Shown: positions 31,178 through 39,098 of the stretch, piece by piece
How positions within the stretch are numbered: the first letter of the stretch is position 1
Layout of the letters: every line of letters starts with the position of its first letter
Assembly (NCBI GenBank): GCA_028287745.1
Contig: JAQBPB010000058.1
Coordinates: 48,131-112,130, forward strand
Length of the DNA stretch: 64,000 bases
Reading direction: 5' to 3'
Source of the DNA: Chloroflexota bacterium
Lineage (GTDB): Bacteria > Chloroflexota > Chloroflexia > Chloroheliales > Chloroheliaceae
Program-made: the position numbers and the translations under genes
The notes under the pieces: generated by a model
The model's input: the letters and a program-made list of their open reading frames with translations, nothing else
What the model was told of the DNA's origin: nothing
The model's database searches: none

Positions 31178-32536
31178 CTAAGGCCGGTCAGGGGCGCCGG
31201 TTGCGGTTAACTTTTCCAGCAGCGTCTCGATGCGTTCCAACCGTTCTTCAATCGAAAGCATGCGGGCGGATAGGGATGCTACCTGTAAATTTTGGACCGA
31301 CTGGCTCCCGGCAGCTAACTGGCCCAGGTCTTCGATAGCGCGGGCCACGGCTGCATTATATTCTACCTGCTGGGCCAGGATCGGTTTGACATACCAGCGG
31401 GTTGAAATCGAGTTAAAACGCTCGCGCAAGCTGGCTACAAAAGGCAACCGCGAACGGAAAGGCTTTTCCTCTACTAGCCAGCGCTGCTTGACCTCGTGCA
31501 CATGCTTGATAATCTGCTGGGTCAGCGCTACTTCCCCGGCGGAAGAGGCTTCCAGGGAAACGTCATACAGGTCTGTTTGAGGGGAGTGAGATTTAGCTTG
31601 CGTGTTTTCTTTCAAAGTAGTCTGATTCTCCTGGGGCTGGCTGGATTTAGCCGGGCCGGTTGGCCGGGAAAAAGAAAGAGCGGCTACCCGGTAGACAATA
31701 GCGCTGGCCTGGCGGTCCAGTTCATCCATAGTGGTTAGCTGGCGGCGCCGCTCGGCCGGTAATAGCTCGGTCAACAACTGGTGAGTTGAAAAATGCTTGA
31801 AAATATAGCGCAGGCGGTTCCGGTGCAGCGGCAGATAATAATTTAAGCCCCGGCCAAAGGTGCCGCCCTCAAAATGATAGGCTACCGCCTCCGCCGCGTA
31901 CCAGACCTTATAACCAAGCTGGCGCGCCCGCTGGCACAGGTCCACATCTTCGTAATAACCGGGGAAGAAAGCCGGGTCAAAGCCGTCCAGGCGGTCCGCC
32001 AGTTCAGACCGGATGCCCAGGGCCGCCCCGGTAACAAACTCAACCGGACAGGACGCGTCCCAGCGGCCGTCATCCGGTTCACCCGCGCCAAAATGCTCGG
32101 ACAGGGCCAGGTCGTGGCGGATTAAGCCTCCGGCATGCTGAATTTTCTCATCAGCGGTCAGCAGCTTGCAGCCGACAATCCCCACCCCGGGGTCTTGCGA
32201 GAAAGGCCGTAAAAAAGCGGCCAGCCAGCCCGCCGGAAACCGCATATCAGGGTTCAGGACAAGCTTGACCGCCGCCGGAGCCAAGCGCGACCAGCCCCAG
32301 TTAGCCGCTCCGCCGTAGCCCAGGTTAGCCGGGGCGGGCCAGAACTGCAAGCCCATTTTCAAGAAAGGCGCAGCCGCCTGGCGAGTCTTTTTAACCTGAG
32401 CCGGGTCCTGGTGATTCTCGACCAGGGCCACTTGCACCGGGCCGTAGGCGCTGCAATCTTCCAGCAGGCTGGAAAGACAGTCGGCCAGGTAGGCGGCCGA
32501 ACCATAGCTGACGACTACGATAGAAACTGGCAACAC
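31178..32536 (-). CDS. Family 2 glycosyltransferase with C-terminal coiled-coil extension
   Basis: 452 residues from GTG 32536, which overlaps the upstream TPR stop (TAGTG). The GT-A domain has VSIVVVSYGSAAYL, NLGYGGAANWG, the NPDMRF metal/nucleotide motif and YYEDVDLCQRARQLGY, as in rhamnosyltransferase-like GT2 enzymes. About 200 further residues hold a Ser/Gln-rich linker, a segment SISTRWYVKPILAQQVEYNAA seen in O-antigen type proteins, and a C-terminal coiled coil (LSIEERLERIETLLEKL). It probably adds a sugar to a surface polymer. Confidence 0.83.
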   Translation of the reverse strand: MLPVSIVVVSYGSAAYLADCLSSLLEDCSAYGPVQVALVENHQDPAQVKKTRQAAAPFLKMGLQFWPAPANLGYGGAANWGWSRLAPAAVKLVLNPDMRFPAGWLAAFLRPFSQDPGVGIVGCKLLTADEKIQHAGGLIRHDLALSEHFGAGEPDDGRWDASCPVEFVTGAALGIRSELADRLDGFDPAFFPGYYEDVDLCQRARQLGYKVWYAAEAVAYHFEGGTFGRGLNYYLPLHRNRLRYIFKHFSTHQLLTELLPAERRRQLTTMDELDRQASAIVYRVAALSFSRPTGPAKSSQPQENQTTLKENTQAKSHSPQTDLYDVSLEASSAGEVALTQQIIKHVHEVKQRWLVEEKPFRSRLPFVASLRERFNSISTRWYVKPILAQQVEYNAAVARAIEDLGQLAAGSQSVQNLQVASLSARMLSIEERLERIETLLEKLTATGAPDRP

Positions 32537-33465
32537 TAGCTATTCACCCGGTTGGCTTTGGCTTCCAGGTAACTCTGGGCCCTGGCGCGCAGCCCCGGGT
32601 CTTTACCCGCAACCAGGTATTCCTGGAAAATGGACTTTGCCAGTTCAACGTGCCCGGCCTGAAAAAGAGTTTCGGCTTTGTAGAAGATGAACTGGGTTTC
32701 GGGCTGGATTTCCAGCGCCCGGTCGAAATTAGCAACGGCCAGGTCATATTCATCCAGCTTGCGGTAGGCTTCGGCCTGGTCTTTAAGGGCGGTCATAAGG
32801 CCAATCCGGGTAAACCGGTCGGCCGGGTTCAGTTCCAGCGCCTTGTTAAAGGCCGTAATAGCCTGGTTATAGAGCCGGACAGCCGTAAACCAGTCCGGTT
32901 TGGCATCATCCCCGCGCGGTTGGGCCGCTTTGGTGGCCTCAGCGTTAAAGCGCATGCCCTCATTGCGCCAGTGCAGCGCGCCCGCCGCCGGGTCGTCTTT
33001 ACCGGGTGCCAGGTCGGCCAGACGGGTACGGGCTTGCTCGCGTAAGAAGTCGTTTTCGCCGCGCTTGAGATACTCTACCAGGTCGGTCCGGGCCTGGCGG
33101 GTATCGCCGTTGCCCAGGTAACTCAAAGCCCGGTAATAATAGTCTTCCGCGTTAGCCGGGTTTAGCCGCAGCCCCTGGGAAAGGTCTGCTAAAGAACCGG
33201 CGAAGTTGCGGCTGTAACGCTGCTGGTGGCCCCGCTGGCTGTAAGCGGTCGCGACCGCCACCCGCGCCTCCCGGTTCAACTGGGGATCATCTACGGCCAG
33301 TTCTCGCGCCCGTTTGAACAGGGCCAGGGCCTGGTCGCACAGTTTAAGGGCTTCTTCAGGGGCTGAACCGGCCGCTGTTTCGAGGACTTCCTGCCCCTGT
33401 TCCAATAACCGTAGGGCTTCCTGGGCTTCTTCATTTAATTCTTGATTTATTACTTGGTCGGCCAT
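32536..33465 (-). CDS. TPR repeat protein, soluble
   Basis: 309 residues. No signal peptide or membrane helix. Several TPRs are visible, such as ADLSQGLRLNPANAEDYYYRA and AFNKALELNPADRFTRIGL. It is translationally coupled to the glycosyltransferase (one-base overlap) and begins 9 bases after the upstream zinc-finger gene. It probably serves as a scaffold for the products of this operon. Confidence 0.82.
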   Translation of the reverse strand: MADQVINQELNEEAQEALRLLEQGQEVLETAAGSAPEEALKLCDQALALFKRARELAVDDPQLNREARVAVATAYSQRGHQQRYSRNFAGSLADLSQGLRLNPANAEDYYYRALSYLGNGDTRQARTDLVEYLKRGENDFLREQARTRLADLAPGKDDPAAGALHWRNEGMRFNAEATKAAQPRGDDAKPDWFTAVRLYNQAITAFNKALELNPADRFTRIGLMTALKDQAEAYRKLDEYDLAVANFDRALEIQPETQFIFYKAETLFQAGHVELAKSIFQEYLVAGKDPGLRARAQSYLEAKANRVNS

Positions 33466-33474
33466 ATCCTGTTG

Positions 33475-33696
33475 TTATCCGTCCCGGTGTTCCCGGCAAA
33501 TCATCACGCCGTTTTTCACCGGTAACATTTTGTCTAGCATACGCGGTTTGCCACAAAGGTCGCATTTAGCGGCCTTACCGGCTTTAATCGCCTTATCGGG
33601 CCAGCAGTGGTCGCAGACCTTGTGCCCGGCCGGAGCGGATTGGCCGCAGATCATACAGCGGCCGCTGCTCGTTTTTTTAGTGGTAGTACCAGTCAT
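33475..33696 (-). CDS. Small double zinc-ribbon protein
   Basis: 73 residues. Cysteine pairs CMIC, CDHC and CDLC plus C-x-E-H at the C-terminus (MICREHRDG) give two treble-clef or ribbon-type zinc sites. The N-terminus is Thr/Lys-rich. It is the first gene of a three-gene unit with the TPR and glycosyltransferase genes. No family recognised; it may bind RNA or protein. The 172 bases upstream show only a weak 22-codon frame. Confidence 0.72.
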   Translation of the reverse strand: MTGTTTKKTSSGRCMICGQSAPAGHKVCDHCWPDKAIKAGKAAKCDLCGKPRMLDKMLPVKNGVMICREHRDG

Positions 33697-33868
33697 TGTT
33701 TTTGGTTTCCGTACTAAAATTTATTCAGTGTAAATAAGCAGTCAGCAGTCAGTTTAGCCGGCTTTTACCATTGTAAGACCGCATCCCTGGCCGTAATCCC
33801 ACACTGTCCTACCTCCAAACATGTTGGCGATGGCAATGGAAGCTTAATATTAACAGCTTGACGACCAC

Positions 33869-34411
33869 TTACGAGCCGGTTTCACCCGGCTGGCGCGGCG
33901 GATTCGGGTCGGCCCGGGCAATCTCCGGTCCGGCTTCATCCTCGGGAAGCGGTTCTTCGGCTTCGACCTGGGCCTGCAAGCGGTCGCGCTGCCGCAAAAG
34001 CGGGTCAGTTCCCCGGCTGCTGGCGGTCAGGAATATAAACAGGACAAAAGCCAGCAAAACCAGGGCGATCGCGATAGCCGCCCAGAAAAGGACCTGACTC
34101 TGTATCACAATTGCCACGGCCAGTAGGATACAGGCTACCAGGGTAATGCCCATAGTGGTGATGGCACAACCTACGCCATAAATATCGTCGGCATTTTTGA
34201 GGGCGGAATTTACTTCAATCAGTTGCTGTTGAGAATCGGTCATCTGGTCGGCGCTGGCCTGGGTCGGCACCAGGCTCGCCAGCCCTTCGGCCTTAACCAC
34301 TTTAAGCTCGGAGCCGCAATTCAAACAGGCAAATTGTTCAATATTTTCGGCCACTTTCAGACGGGTTTCACAGACCGGGCAGGTCAGCCGCAGGGCCTTC
34401 TTTTCAGGCAT
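33869..34411 (-). CDS. Zinc-ribbon protein with two membrane helices
   Basis: 180 residues. N-terminal ribbon with CPVC (residues 11-14) and CLNC, then a helical region (SQQQLIEVNSALKNADDIYG), two adjacent membrane helices (MGITLVACILLAVAIVI and FWAAIAIALVLLAFVLFIF) and an acidic, proline-rich tail. The ribbon and tail are on the same, probably cytoplasmic, side. Function unknown. It begins 12 bases after the small gene at 34424. Confidence 0.75.
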   Translation of the reverse strand: MPEKKALRLTCPVCETRLKVAENIEQFACLNCGSELKVVKAEGLASLVPTQASADQMTDSQQQLIEVNSALKNADDIYGVGCAITTMGITLVACILLAVAIVIQSQVLFWAAIAIALVLLAFVLFIFLTASSRGTDPLLRQRDRLQAQVEAEEPLPEDEAGPEIARADPNPPRQPGETGS

Positions 34412-34423
34412 AGTCCAGGACCT

Positions 34424-34651
34424 TTATTTTTTCCGCCGGGTGTATAAAAGGCCCACTCCGGCCGCCAGCATCAAAACCACCAACCCGGCCACCGTCCACA
34501 GGACCGTGCCATCCGCCGCAGACCCGTTCTGCCCGCCGCCTTGTCCGGCTTGCGCCGCCGGGACAGTTACGGCCAACCAGCAAACCGCCAAACCAGTCGG
34601 TAAGCCCGTTAGAAAAAAGAACCGGCCCACCAGCTGCCGCAATCCTATCAA
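34424..34651 (-). CDS. Small exported/membrane protein with basic C-terminus
   Basis: 75 residues from TTG 34651, behind a near-perfect SD (AGGAGGT). A signal-peptide-like N-terminus (FFFLTGLPTGLAVCWLAVTV, cleavage near AQA), a short Gly/Asn-rich linker, one membrane helix (VLWTVAGLVVLMLAAGVGLLY) and the tail TRRKK. This looks like a surface-anchored small protein (helix plus positive tail) but lacks an LPxTG motif. It shares a transcript with the zinc-ribbon gene at 33869. Confidence 0.65.
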   Translation of the reverse strand: MIGLRQLVGRFFFLTGLPTGLAVCWLAVTVPAAQAGQGGGQNGSAADGTVLWTVAGLVVLMLAAGVGLLYTRRKK

Positions 34652-34693
34652 ACCGACCTCCTACAAGCCTGCTTTTTACTTTACCGCTCTTTT

Positions 34694-34742
34694 GAGATTA
34701 TCTCATACCGACCTAAGTATAGCATATAAAGCAGGTTGTAAA
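34694..34742 (-). promoter_or_regulatory. Extended -10 promoter and palindrome for the 34651 unit
   Basis: On the minus strand, TTTACA (34737-34742), 15 bases, TGC-TATACT (-10 at 34716-34721). The palindrome GAGATTATCTC (34694-34704) lies 12 bases past the -10, close to the start of transcription, a usual place for an operator. Confidence 0.5.
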
Positions 34743-34905
34743 TTAGCCGGGGCTTTTCAAATCAGCGCCATAGGAAAATTAATAAGGCAAGCGAGCGCGC
34801 AGCCTTAGAGAGGCCTTTTCATTATAAGGATCAAAGAAAGGTTTGGAAAATATAGGGTGAAGTATAGGCAATGCCAGGCCGAAGGATGCGGGCTGCAACG
34901 AACGA

Positions 34906-35151
34906 TTAACCGTCACCCCGCTGGTGCATGGCCCGGAAATGCTCAATTTTAGAAGCGGGAAGGCGAAAGAGCTTGTCATCGGCCAGGACGGTACACAGGC
35001 TGCAAGCACCCAGGAAGCCGGAAATACTCGCGCCACCCAGGGCCAGCGCAAAAATTCAGGCGGGGGCAGCGGCAGGCAAACTCAAAGCAACAATAAAGAG
35101 GACAGCGGCCAGGACCAGTTGCAAGCAATTGGACAGTTTCATAAGCTTCAT
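34906..35151 (-). pseudogene. Small two-helix membrane ORF interrupted by an in-frame TGA
   Basis: Reading from ATG 35151, 31 codons give a signal or membrane helix (LQLVLAAVLFIVALSLPAAAPA). Then TGA (35056-35058) is followed in the same frame by 49 codons of coherent sequence: a second helix (IFALALGGASISGFLGA), a CxxC (CSLC) and a polar tail ending MHQRGDG, then TAA. A TGG-to-TGA change would explain it. Codon use matches the neighbours on both sides of the TGA. Alternatives are readthrough or two separate small genes. The first ATG has GGAG only two bases away; ATG 35142 is also possible. Confidence 0.5.
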
Positions 35152-35168
35152 TGCTCCAAAATCAACCA

Positions 35169-35198
35169 GTATTAGCAGTGAAAGTAGATTTCTATCAA
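35169..35198 (-). promoter_or_regulatory. Promoter-like pair for the interrupted small ORF
   Basis: On the minus strand, TTGATA (35193-35198), 18 bases, TAATAC (35169-35174), 18 bases before the ATG. Intact promoter signals argue that the ORF was recently functional. Confidence 0.5.
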
Positions 35199-35430
35199 TT
35201 TAACCGGGACGAGTACAAGAGCTAAATTAAAGTATAGGATGTGCAATAAACACTGTCAAACTACCGCCAGCAATTGGAAATCAATTGGACAAACGTGTTA
35301 AAATAAGCCTAAATATGACTTTCACTTTGAAGTCTGGCGACTTGTAGAGGGACGCAAACCAGACCTGCCGCAAAGATAGTTTTCGGAAGTCTTAAAAGTA
35401 ATTTTGATTGGAGCGACAACTTAAACCGCT

Positions 35431-36105
35431 ATGTTAACTAAAAAAAATAAAGCTAACCAGGAAAATTTCGAATTTGACGCTGCCCCGGCTGATGACAATT
35501 CCCAGGAACAGGAAGTTTCCACCCGCTTTTTACGGGACCGGGAGAACCGGCTGGACCGCCAGACGCTCCGGTTGGCCCAGGCCCTGATTGAAGCCGGTTT
35601 CAAAGTTACCGACCCGCGCCTGACCATCATTGAGGAAATTGTCGCTTTCCATCACGATTTTGAAGTTACCGACCTGGCCGAACACCTGGAGAAACGCCCC
35701 GGTTTCAAGCCCGGTATTGCCAGTGTTTTCCGCACCGTAAAACTGCTGACCGAACTTGGCCTCTTGCAGCGCGTCCATACCAGCGACGGCTGCCACCGCT
35801 ATGAACTTATCCGGGGCCATAACCACCAGTTGGTCTGCCGCTGCTGCGACCGGACAATTGAGTTTGAGGGTTGTGACTTTAGCGAGTTAACCGGTTTTCT
35901 GGAAAAACAGACCGGCTTTAAGCTCGAAGGCCACTGGATGGAATTTTTTGGCCTGTGCCCGACCTGCCGGGAAGCCGCCCTGCCAAATACTCAAAAATTA
36001 GGCCTGCCGGTGTCACCCCTGGTCCCTCACGAACACGCCCAGAAAGCGGAAACCGATGAGCGGCCAACCCGGCTGAATGTAAGCACCATTTCCCAAAATC
36101 CCTGA
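35431..36105 (+). CDS. Fur family metal-responsive transcriptional regulator
   Basis: 224 residues; usual length is about 140-150. An acidic N-terminal extension of about 45 residues precedes the winged helix (AGFKVTDPRLTIIEEIV, GIASVFRTVKLLTELGLL) and the dimerisation domain with RGHNHQLVCRCCDRTIEF and CPTC structural zinc pairs. A C-terminal tail of about 40 residues follows. It could be Fur, Zur or PerR; the metal sites do not decide. No SD is seen near the ATG. The 279 bases upstream contain a weak TCTGG / CCAGA hairpin and nothing else I recognise. Confidence 0.86.
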   Translation: MLTKKNKANQENFEFDAAPADDNSQEQEVSTRFLRDRENRLDRQTLRLAQALIEAGFKVTDPRLTIIEEIVAFHHDFEVTDLAEHLEKRPGFKPGIASVFRTVKLLTELGLLQRVHTSDGCHRYELIRGHNHQLVCRCCDRTIEFEGCDFSELTGFLEKQTGFKLEGHWMEFFGLCPTCREAALPNTQKLGLPVSPLVPHEHAQKAETDERPTRLNVSTISQNP

Positions 36106-36211
36106 TTTTATGTTTCCCGTCCGACTGTAAGAAATAAAACCAATTAATCAGGGCAGGTTGGCCGGATGTAAAAGCCTGGCCTACCCCTAAACGCAAAGGA
36201 GCAACCTAACA

Positions 36212-36967
36212 ATGAGCGACCAGGCGGAAGCCGGAGAAGGTTTGGAAAAAGATAGCCCCGACACCGGAGAACTTAACGAAACCCTGGATGACACCGGGGA
36301 TGCGGACGACAGCCTAGAACTGAAAGAGCTCCAGGCTATGGAAGCGGCTGGGCCGCAGCCGGGCGAAACCCGCGAACAATTCGCGACTCGCCTCCACGAA
36401 GCCCAGGTAGTCCTCCACAAGAAACATAAGACCAAGACCCGTTCCAGAGGGCAAAAAGGGCTGGTTATAGTTAATACCGGGAACGGCAAAGGTAAGACTA
36501 CCGCCGCGCTGGGAGTGCTTTTCCGGGCCTGGGGCCGGGGAATGCGTGTGTGCATGCTCCAGTTCATCAAAGCGACCACTTCCAACTATGGCGAAACCAA
36601 AGCCGCTAAACGGCTGGGCATCGAGATGATCGCGATGGGCGACGGCTTTACCTGGCTGTCCGAAGATATTGAGAAGGACAAAGCAACCGCCCGGAAATGC
36701 TGGGAATTGTGCCAGCAAAAGATTGTGTCCGGCGAGTATGACATTGTAATCCTGGACGAAATGACCTACACCTTAAGTTACGGCTGGCTGGACGTTAATG
36801 AAGTTATAGCGGTGCTTAAACAGCGGCCCGCCGGGATGCATATTATCATCACCGGGCGCAATGCCTTACCGGAACTGGTCGAATACGCCGACATGGTTAC
36901 GGAAATGAACGAAATCAAACACCCCTACACCCAGGGCATAAAAGCTCAAAAAGGCATCGAGTTTTAG
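36212..36967 (+). CDS. Corrinoid adenosyltransferase (CobA/CobO/BtuR family)
   Basis: 251 residues; usual length is about 180-200. The P-loop GNGKGKTT is at residues 90-97, then ALGVLFRAWGRGMRV, LQFIKATTSNYGE, ILDEMTYTLSYGWLD and TGRNALPELVEYADMVTEM, all typical of CobO/BtuR. It transfers the 5'-deoxyadenosyl group from ATP to cob(I)alamin. An acidic N-terminal extension of about 75 residues is extra. SD AAAGGAG is 10 bases before ATG. No other cobalamin genes and no cobalamin riboswitch are seen nearby, so it probably serves salvage. Confidence 0.92.
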   Translation: MSDQAEAGEGLEKDSPDTGELNETLDDTGDADDSLELKELQAMEAAGPQPGETREQFATRLHEAQVVLHKKHKTKTRSRGQKGLVIVNTGNGKGKTTAALGVLFRAWGRGMRVCMLQFIKATTSNYGETKAAKRLGIEMIAMGDGFTWLSEDIEKDKATARKCWELCQQKIVSGEYDIVILDEMTYTLSYGWLDVNEVIAVLKQRPAGMHIIITGRNALPELVEYADMVTEMNEIKHPYTQGIKAQKGIEF

Positions 36968-37050
36968 ACCCGTTGCGGTCCTGAAAGCAACTTTTGAAAC
37001 TTTTCAAAGTAGGAAGCGTAAAGATTAGAACTTTTTAGAATATAGCCGGC

Positions 37051-37080
37051 TTGATAGTAAGGCCGGATAGCAATTATTAG
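37051..37080 (+). promoter_or_regulatory. Possible promoter of the DUF2342 gene
   Basis: TTGATA (37051-37056), 18 bases, TATTAG (37075-37080), 45 bases before the ATG at 37125. Confidence 0.4.
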
Positions 37081-37124
37081 TGTTATTTTTGGTAAAACAA
37101 CGAACGGGTTAAGGAGCAGTACAA

Positions 37125-38369
37125 ATGGCAAATTATACAAACGCGGGCAAAAATAGCGGTCAGACAATGAATAAGTATGGCAAGCTGGCCGCCGGTGTTG
37201 GATTGGCTACCGTCGCGGCAGTTGGCGCGGCCTGGGCCAATTCAAAGAGCCGCCAGGCCCAGCTAAACGAAGGCCGCAGCGGCCCGCCCAGCATGATTGA
37301 CTGGGAAAAGGTCCGCAGTACCGCCCACCGTATGAACGCTAACCAGTCCGTCACGGCCGAGTGGCGCCAGCACTGGAACCGCTATTACAGCGAACTGGTT
37401 TCCAGGGCGGTCCCGATTATCGAGGAATACGCCCATACGTCCTTCCCCCGCAACCTTGATACGGTCCAGGTAGTGAGCCGGACCGACTGGGTGGACGCCA
37501 ACATTATTTCCTTCAAGCAGCTCTTTGAGCCAATTGAAAAGCTCAACCGGGAAGCGCAACAGCGCAGCAATCCCAATGCCGTTTCCCAGATGGTTATGGG
37601 CGGCATCAACCAGACGGTTATCAGCGCCGAGGTTGGCATTTTACTCGGCTACCTGGGCCGGAGAGTGCTGGGCCAGTACGACCTGAGCCTGCTGGGTAAA
37701 GAGCCGGTAGTCGCCGGGAAGGTCTATTTCGTGGAGCCGAACATCAACCAGACCATCGAAAATATGGGCGTTGATGGCGACGAGTTCCGGCTGTGGATTG
37801 CCCTGCACGAAACCACTCACGCCTTCGAATTCGAGTCACATCCCTGGGTACGGCAGCACTTCAATAGCATCCTGGAGAAATACTTCGGCCTGATTACGGA
37901 CGACCTGGGCCGCCTGAAGCAAAACGGCGGGCTGGGCGGCTATTTGAAACGCATCCGGGAAAACGATGCTAAAGGCAGCGGCTGGATCGAAAAAGTTATG
38001 ACTCCCGAACAGCACGCCCTGTTCGAAGAGTTGCAGGCCCTTATGAGCATCGTGGAAGGTTACAGCAACCACATGATGAACGCTATCGGCTCGAAGCTTA
38101 TGCCCAACTACGAGCAGATTAAATACCGGATGGACAATCGTTCGAAGAACCGGAGCCTGATTGACAAGCTTTTCGTGCGGCTGACCGGCATGAACCTCAA
38201 GCTGGAACAGTACCGCCTGGGCGAAATCTTTGTTGATACGGTGGTTGAAAAGAAAGGCATTGATTTTGCGAACCTGATCTGGGCCGAAGCAAAATATCTG
38301 CCCAGCCTACAAGAAGTCAAGGAACCCCAGCGTTGGATTAGCCGGGTAGAAATAATGCAAGGAGCCTAA
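37125..38369 (+). CDS. DUF2342 family zinc-dependent metallopeptidase
   Basis: 414 residues, SD AAGGAG (8 bases). A short hydrophobic segment near the N-terminus (LAAGVGLATVAAVGAAWA) suggests a membrane anchor. The zincin site is HETTHAFEFE, preceded by the family block YDLSLLGKEP and VYFVEPNI. The family is well known from Actinobacteria, where it is described as F420-biosynthesis-associated without proven function. It runs directly into the next gene (TAA then ATG), so the pair is coupled. Confidence 0.85.
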   Translation: MANYTNAGKNSGQTMNKYGKLAAGVGLATVAAVGAAWANSKSRQAQLNEGRSGPPSMIDWEKVRSTAHRMNANQSVTAEWRQHWNRYYSELVSRAVPIIEEYAHTSFPRNLDTVQVVSRTDWVDANIISFKQLFEPIEKLNREAQQRSNPNAVSQMVMGGINQTVISAEVGILLGYLGRRVLGQYDLSLLGKEPVVAGKVYFVEPNINQTIENMGVDGDEFRLWIALHETTHAFEFESHPWVRQHFNSILEKYFGLITDDLGRLKQNGGLGGYLKRIRENDAKGSGWIEKVMTPEQHALFEELQALMSIVEGYSNHMMNAIGSKLMPNYEQIKYRMDNRSKNRSLIDKLFVRLTGMNLKLEQYRLGEIFVDTVVEKKGIDFANLIWAEAKYLPSLQEVKEPQRWISRVEIMQGA

Positions 38370-39014
38370 ATGAGCCATAATCCCGGTCCGCCGCCACCTG
38401 TTTATCCGTCCCGAAACGCCCAGCGCTACAGACCGGCCCGTTCATCTAACGCCGGATTGGGAATTGGTATGTTTTTCCTGGGAGTACTGGCAACCCTGCT
38501 GGTAGGTGGAGCGGCCATTTTCTTCCTGTACTTCTATAATCCCAACCCTAATGCCCTTCTGGCGCGTCCGGCGGACCAGCCAGGGACACCGGACCTGGCT
38601 GCTACATTAAGCCAGACCTATCTGAACCGGGAAATTTCGCGCCAGCTTTCCGGCAAGCCGTTTGATACCGGCAGCGTCCTGATACGGGATATTGTCGTCC
38701 AGGTCAAAGGTGATGCCCAGATGGAGCTAACGATGCGGGCCAGCACCGGCCCGGCTACCTTCGACCTGGTGGTGACCGAGGGTTTAACGGTCGAAAATGG
38801 CAGGATAAAGATAAGCATCATCGGCCAGCCAAAAGTAACCGGCGGCGCTTTACCGCCCGCTGTAAACCAGGTGCTGGAACGGGTTAACACCCAGTTTATT
38901 GAACCTCAAATCAATAACCAGCTAACCCAGATTAATATCAACCGGCGGCCGCTCCAGCTTACCGGCATCAGCAGCGCGCCCGGCTTTATAACTGTAAGGG
39001 CCAACGTCCAGTAA
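38370..39014 (+). CDS. Membrane-anchored protein, partner of the DUF2342 peptidase
   Basis: 214 residues. A proline-rich cytoplasmic N-terminus, one membrane helix (MFFLGVLATLLVGGAAIFFLY), then an extracytoplasmic domain with alternating hydrophobic strands (IVVQVKGDAQMELTMRA, FITVRANVQ). The pattern recalls lipid-binding DUF2993/LmeA- or YpmS-like domains, but I cannot assign it. Its start touches the stop of the DUF2342 gene and the SD lies inside that gene. Confidence 0.7.
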   Translation: MSHNPGPPPPVYPSRNAQRYRPARSSNAGLGIGMFFLGVLATLLVGGAAIFFLYFYNPNPNALLARPADQPGTPDLAATLSQTYLNREISRQLSGKPFDTGSVLIRDIVVQVKGDAQMELTMRASTGPATFDLVVTEGLTVENGRIKISIIGQPKVTGGALPPAVNQVLERVNTQFIEPQINNQLTQININRRPLQLTGISSAPGFITVRANVQ

Positions 39015-39059
39015 GTTATGGGCAACCGCTTTTAAGGCTTTAATTTTTAAGGCAAGAAA

Positions 39060-39098
39060 AAAAGCCAGCCTGGTTAATTCCGGGGCTGGCTTTTATTT
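39060..39098. terminator. Bidirectional terminator
   Basis: A perfect 11-bp stem AAAAGCCAGCC / GGCTGGCTTTT with a 13-base loop, flanked by A and T runs. It lies after the 38370 gene and overlaps the last codons of the convergent gene at 39074. Confidence 0.88.

Noticed and set aside
33754..33822. A 22-codon minus-strand frame (MFGGRTVWDYGQG...) upstream of the small zinc-ribbon gene
   Set aside because: Protein-like composition, but no SD and no promoter; too short to support.
34779..35051. A 90-codon minus-strand frame starting at a TTG
   Set aside because: It overlaps the better-supported frame with the in-frame TGA and shows Pro/Trp/Ser-rich composition typical of a wrong frame.
34906..35151. 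Selenocysteine at the in-frame TGA
   Set aside because: The hairpin after the TGA is only loosely SECIS-like, and no selenocysteine machinery is visible in the window. A nonsense mutation is simpler.
34924..35175. An 83-codon plus-strand frame
   Set aside because: No SD, no fold-like pattern, and antisense to the two-helix membrane ORF.
36106..36211. Cobalamin riboswitch before the adenosyltransferase gene
   Set aside because: The gap is only about 105 bases and has no B12-box-like sequence that I can see.
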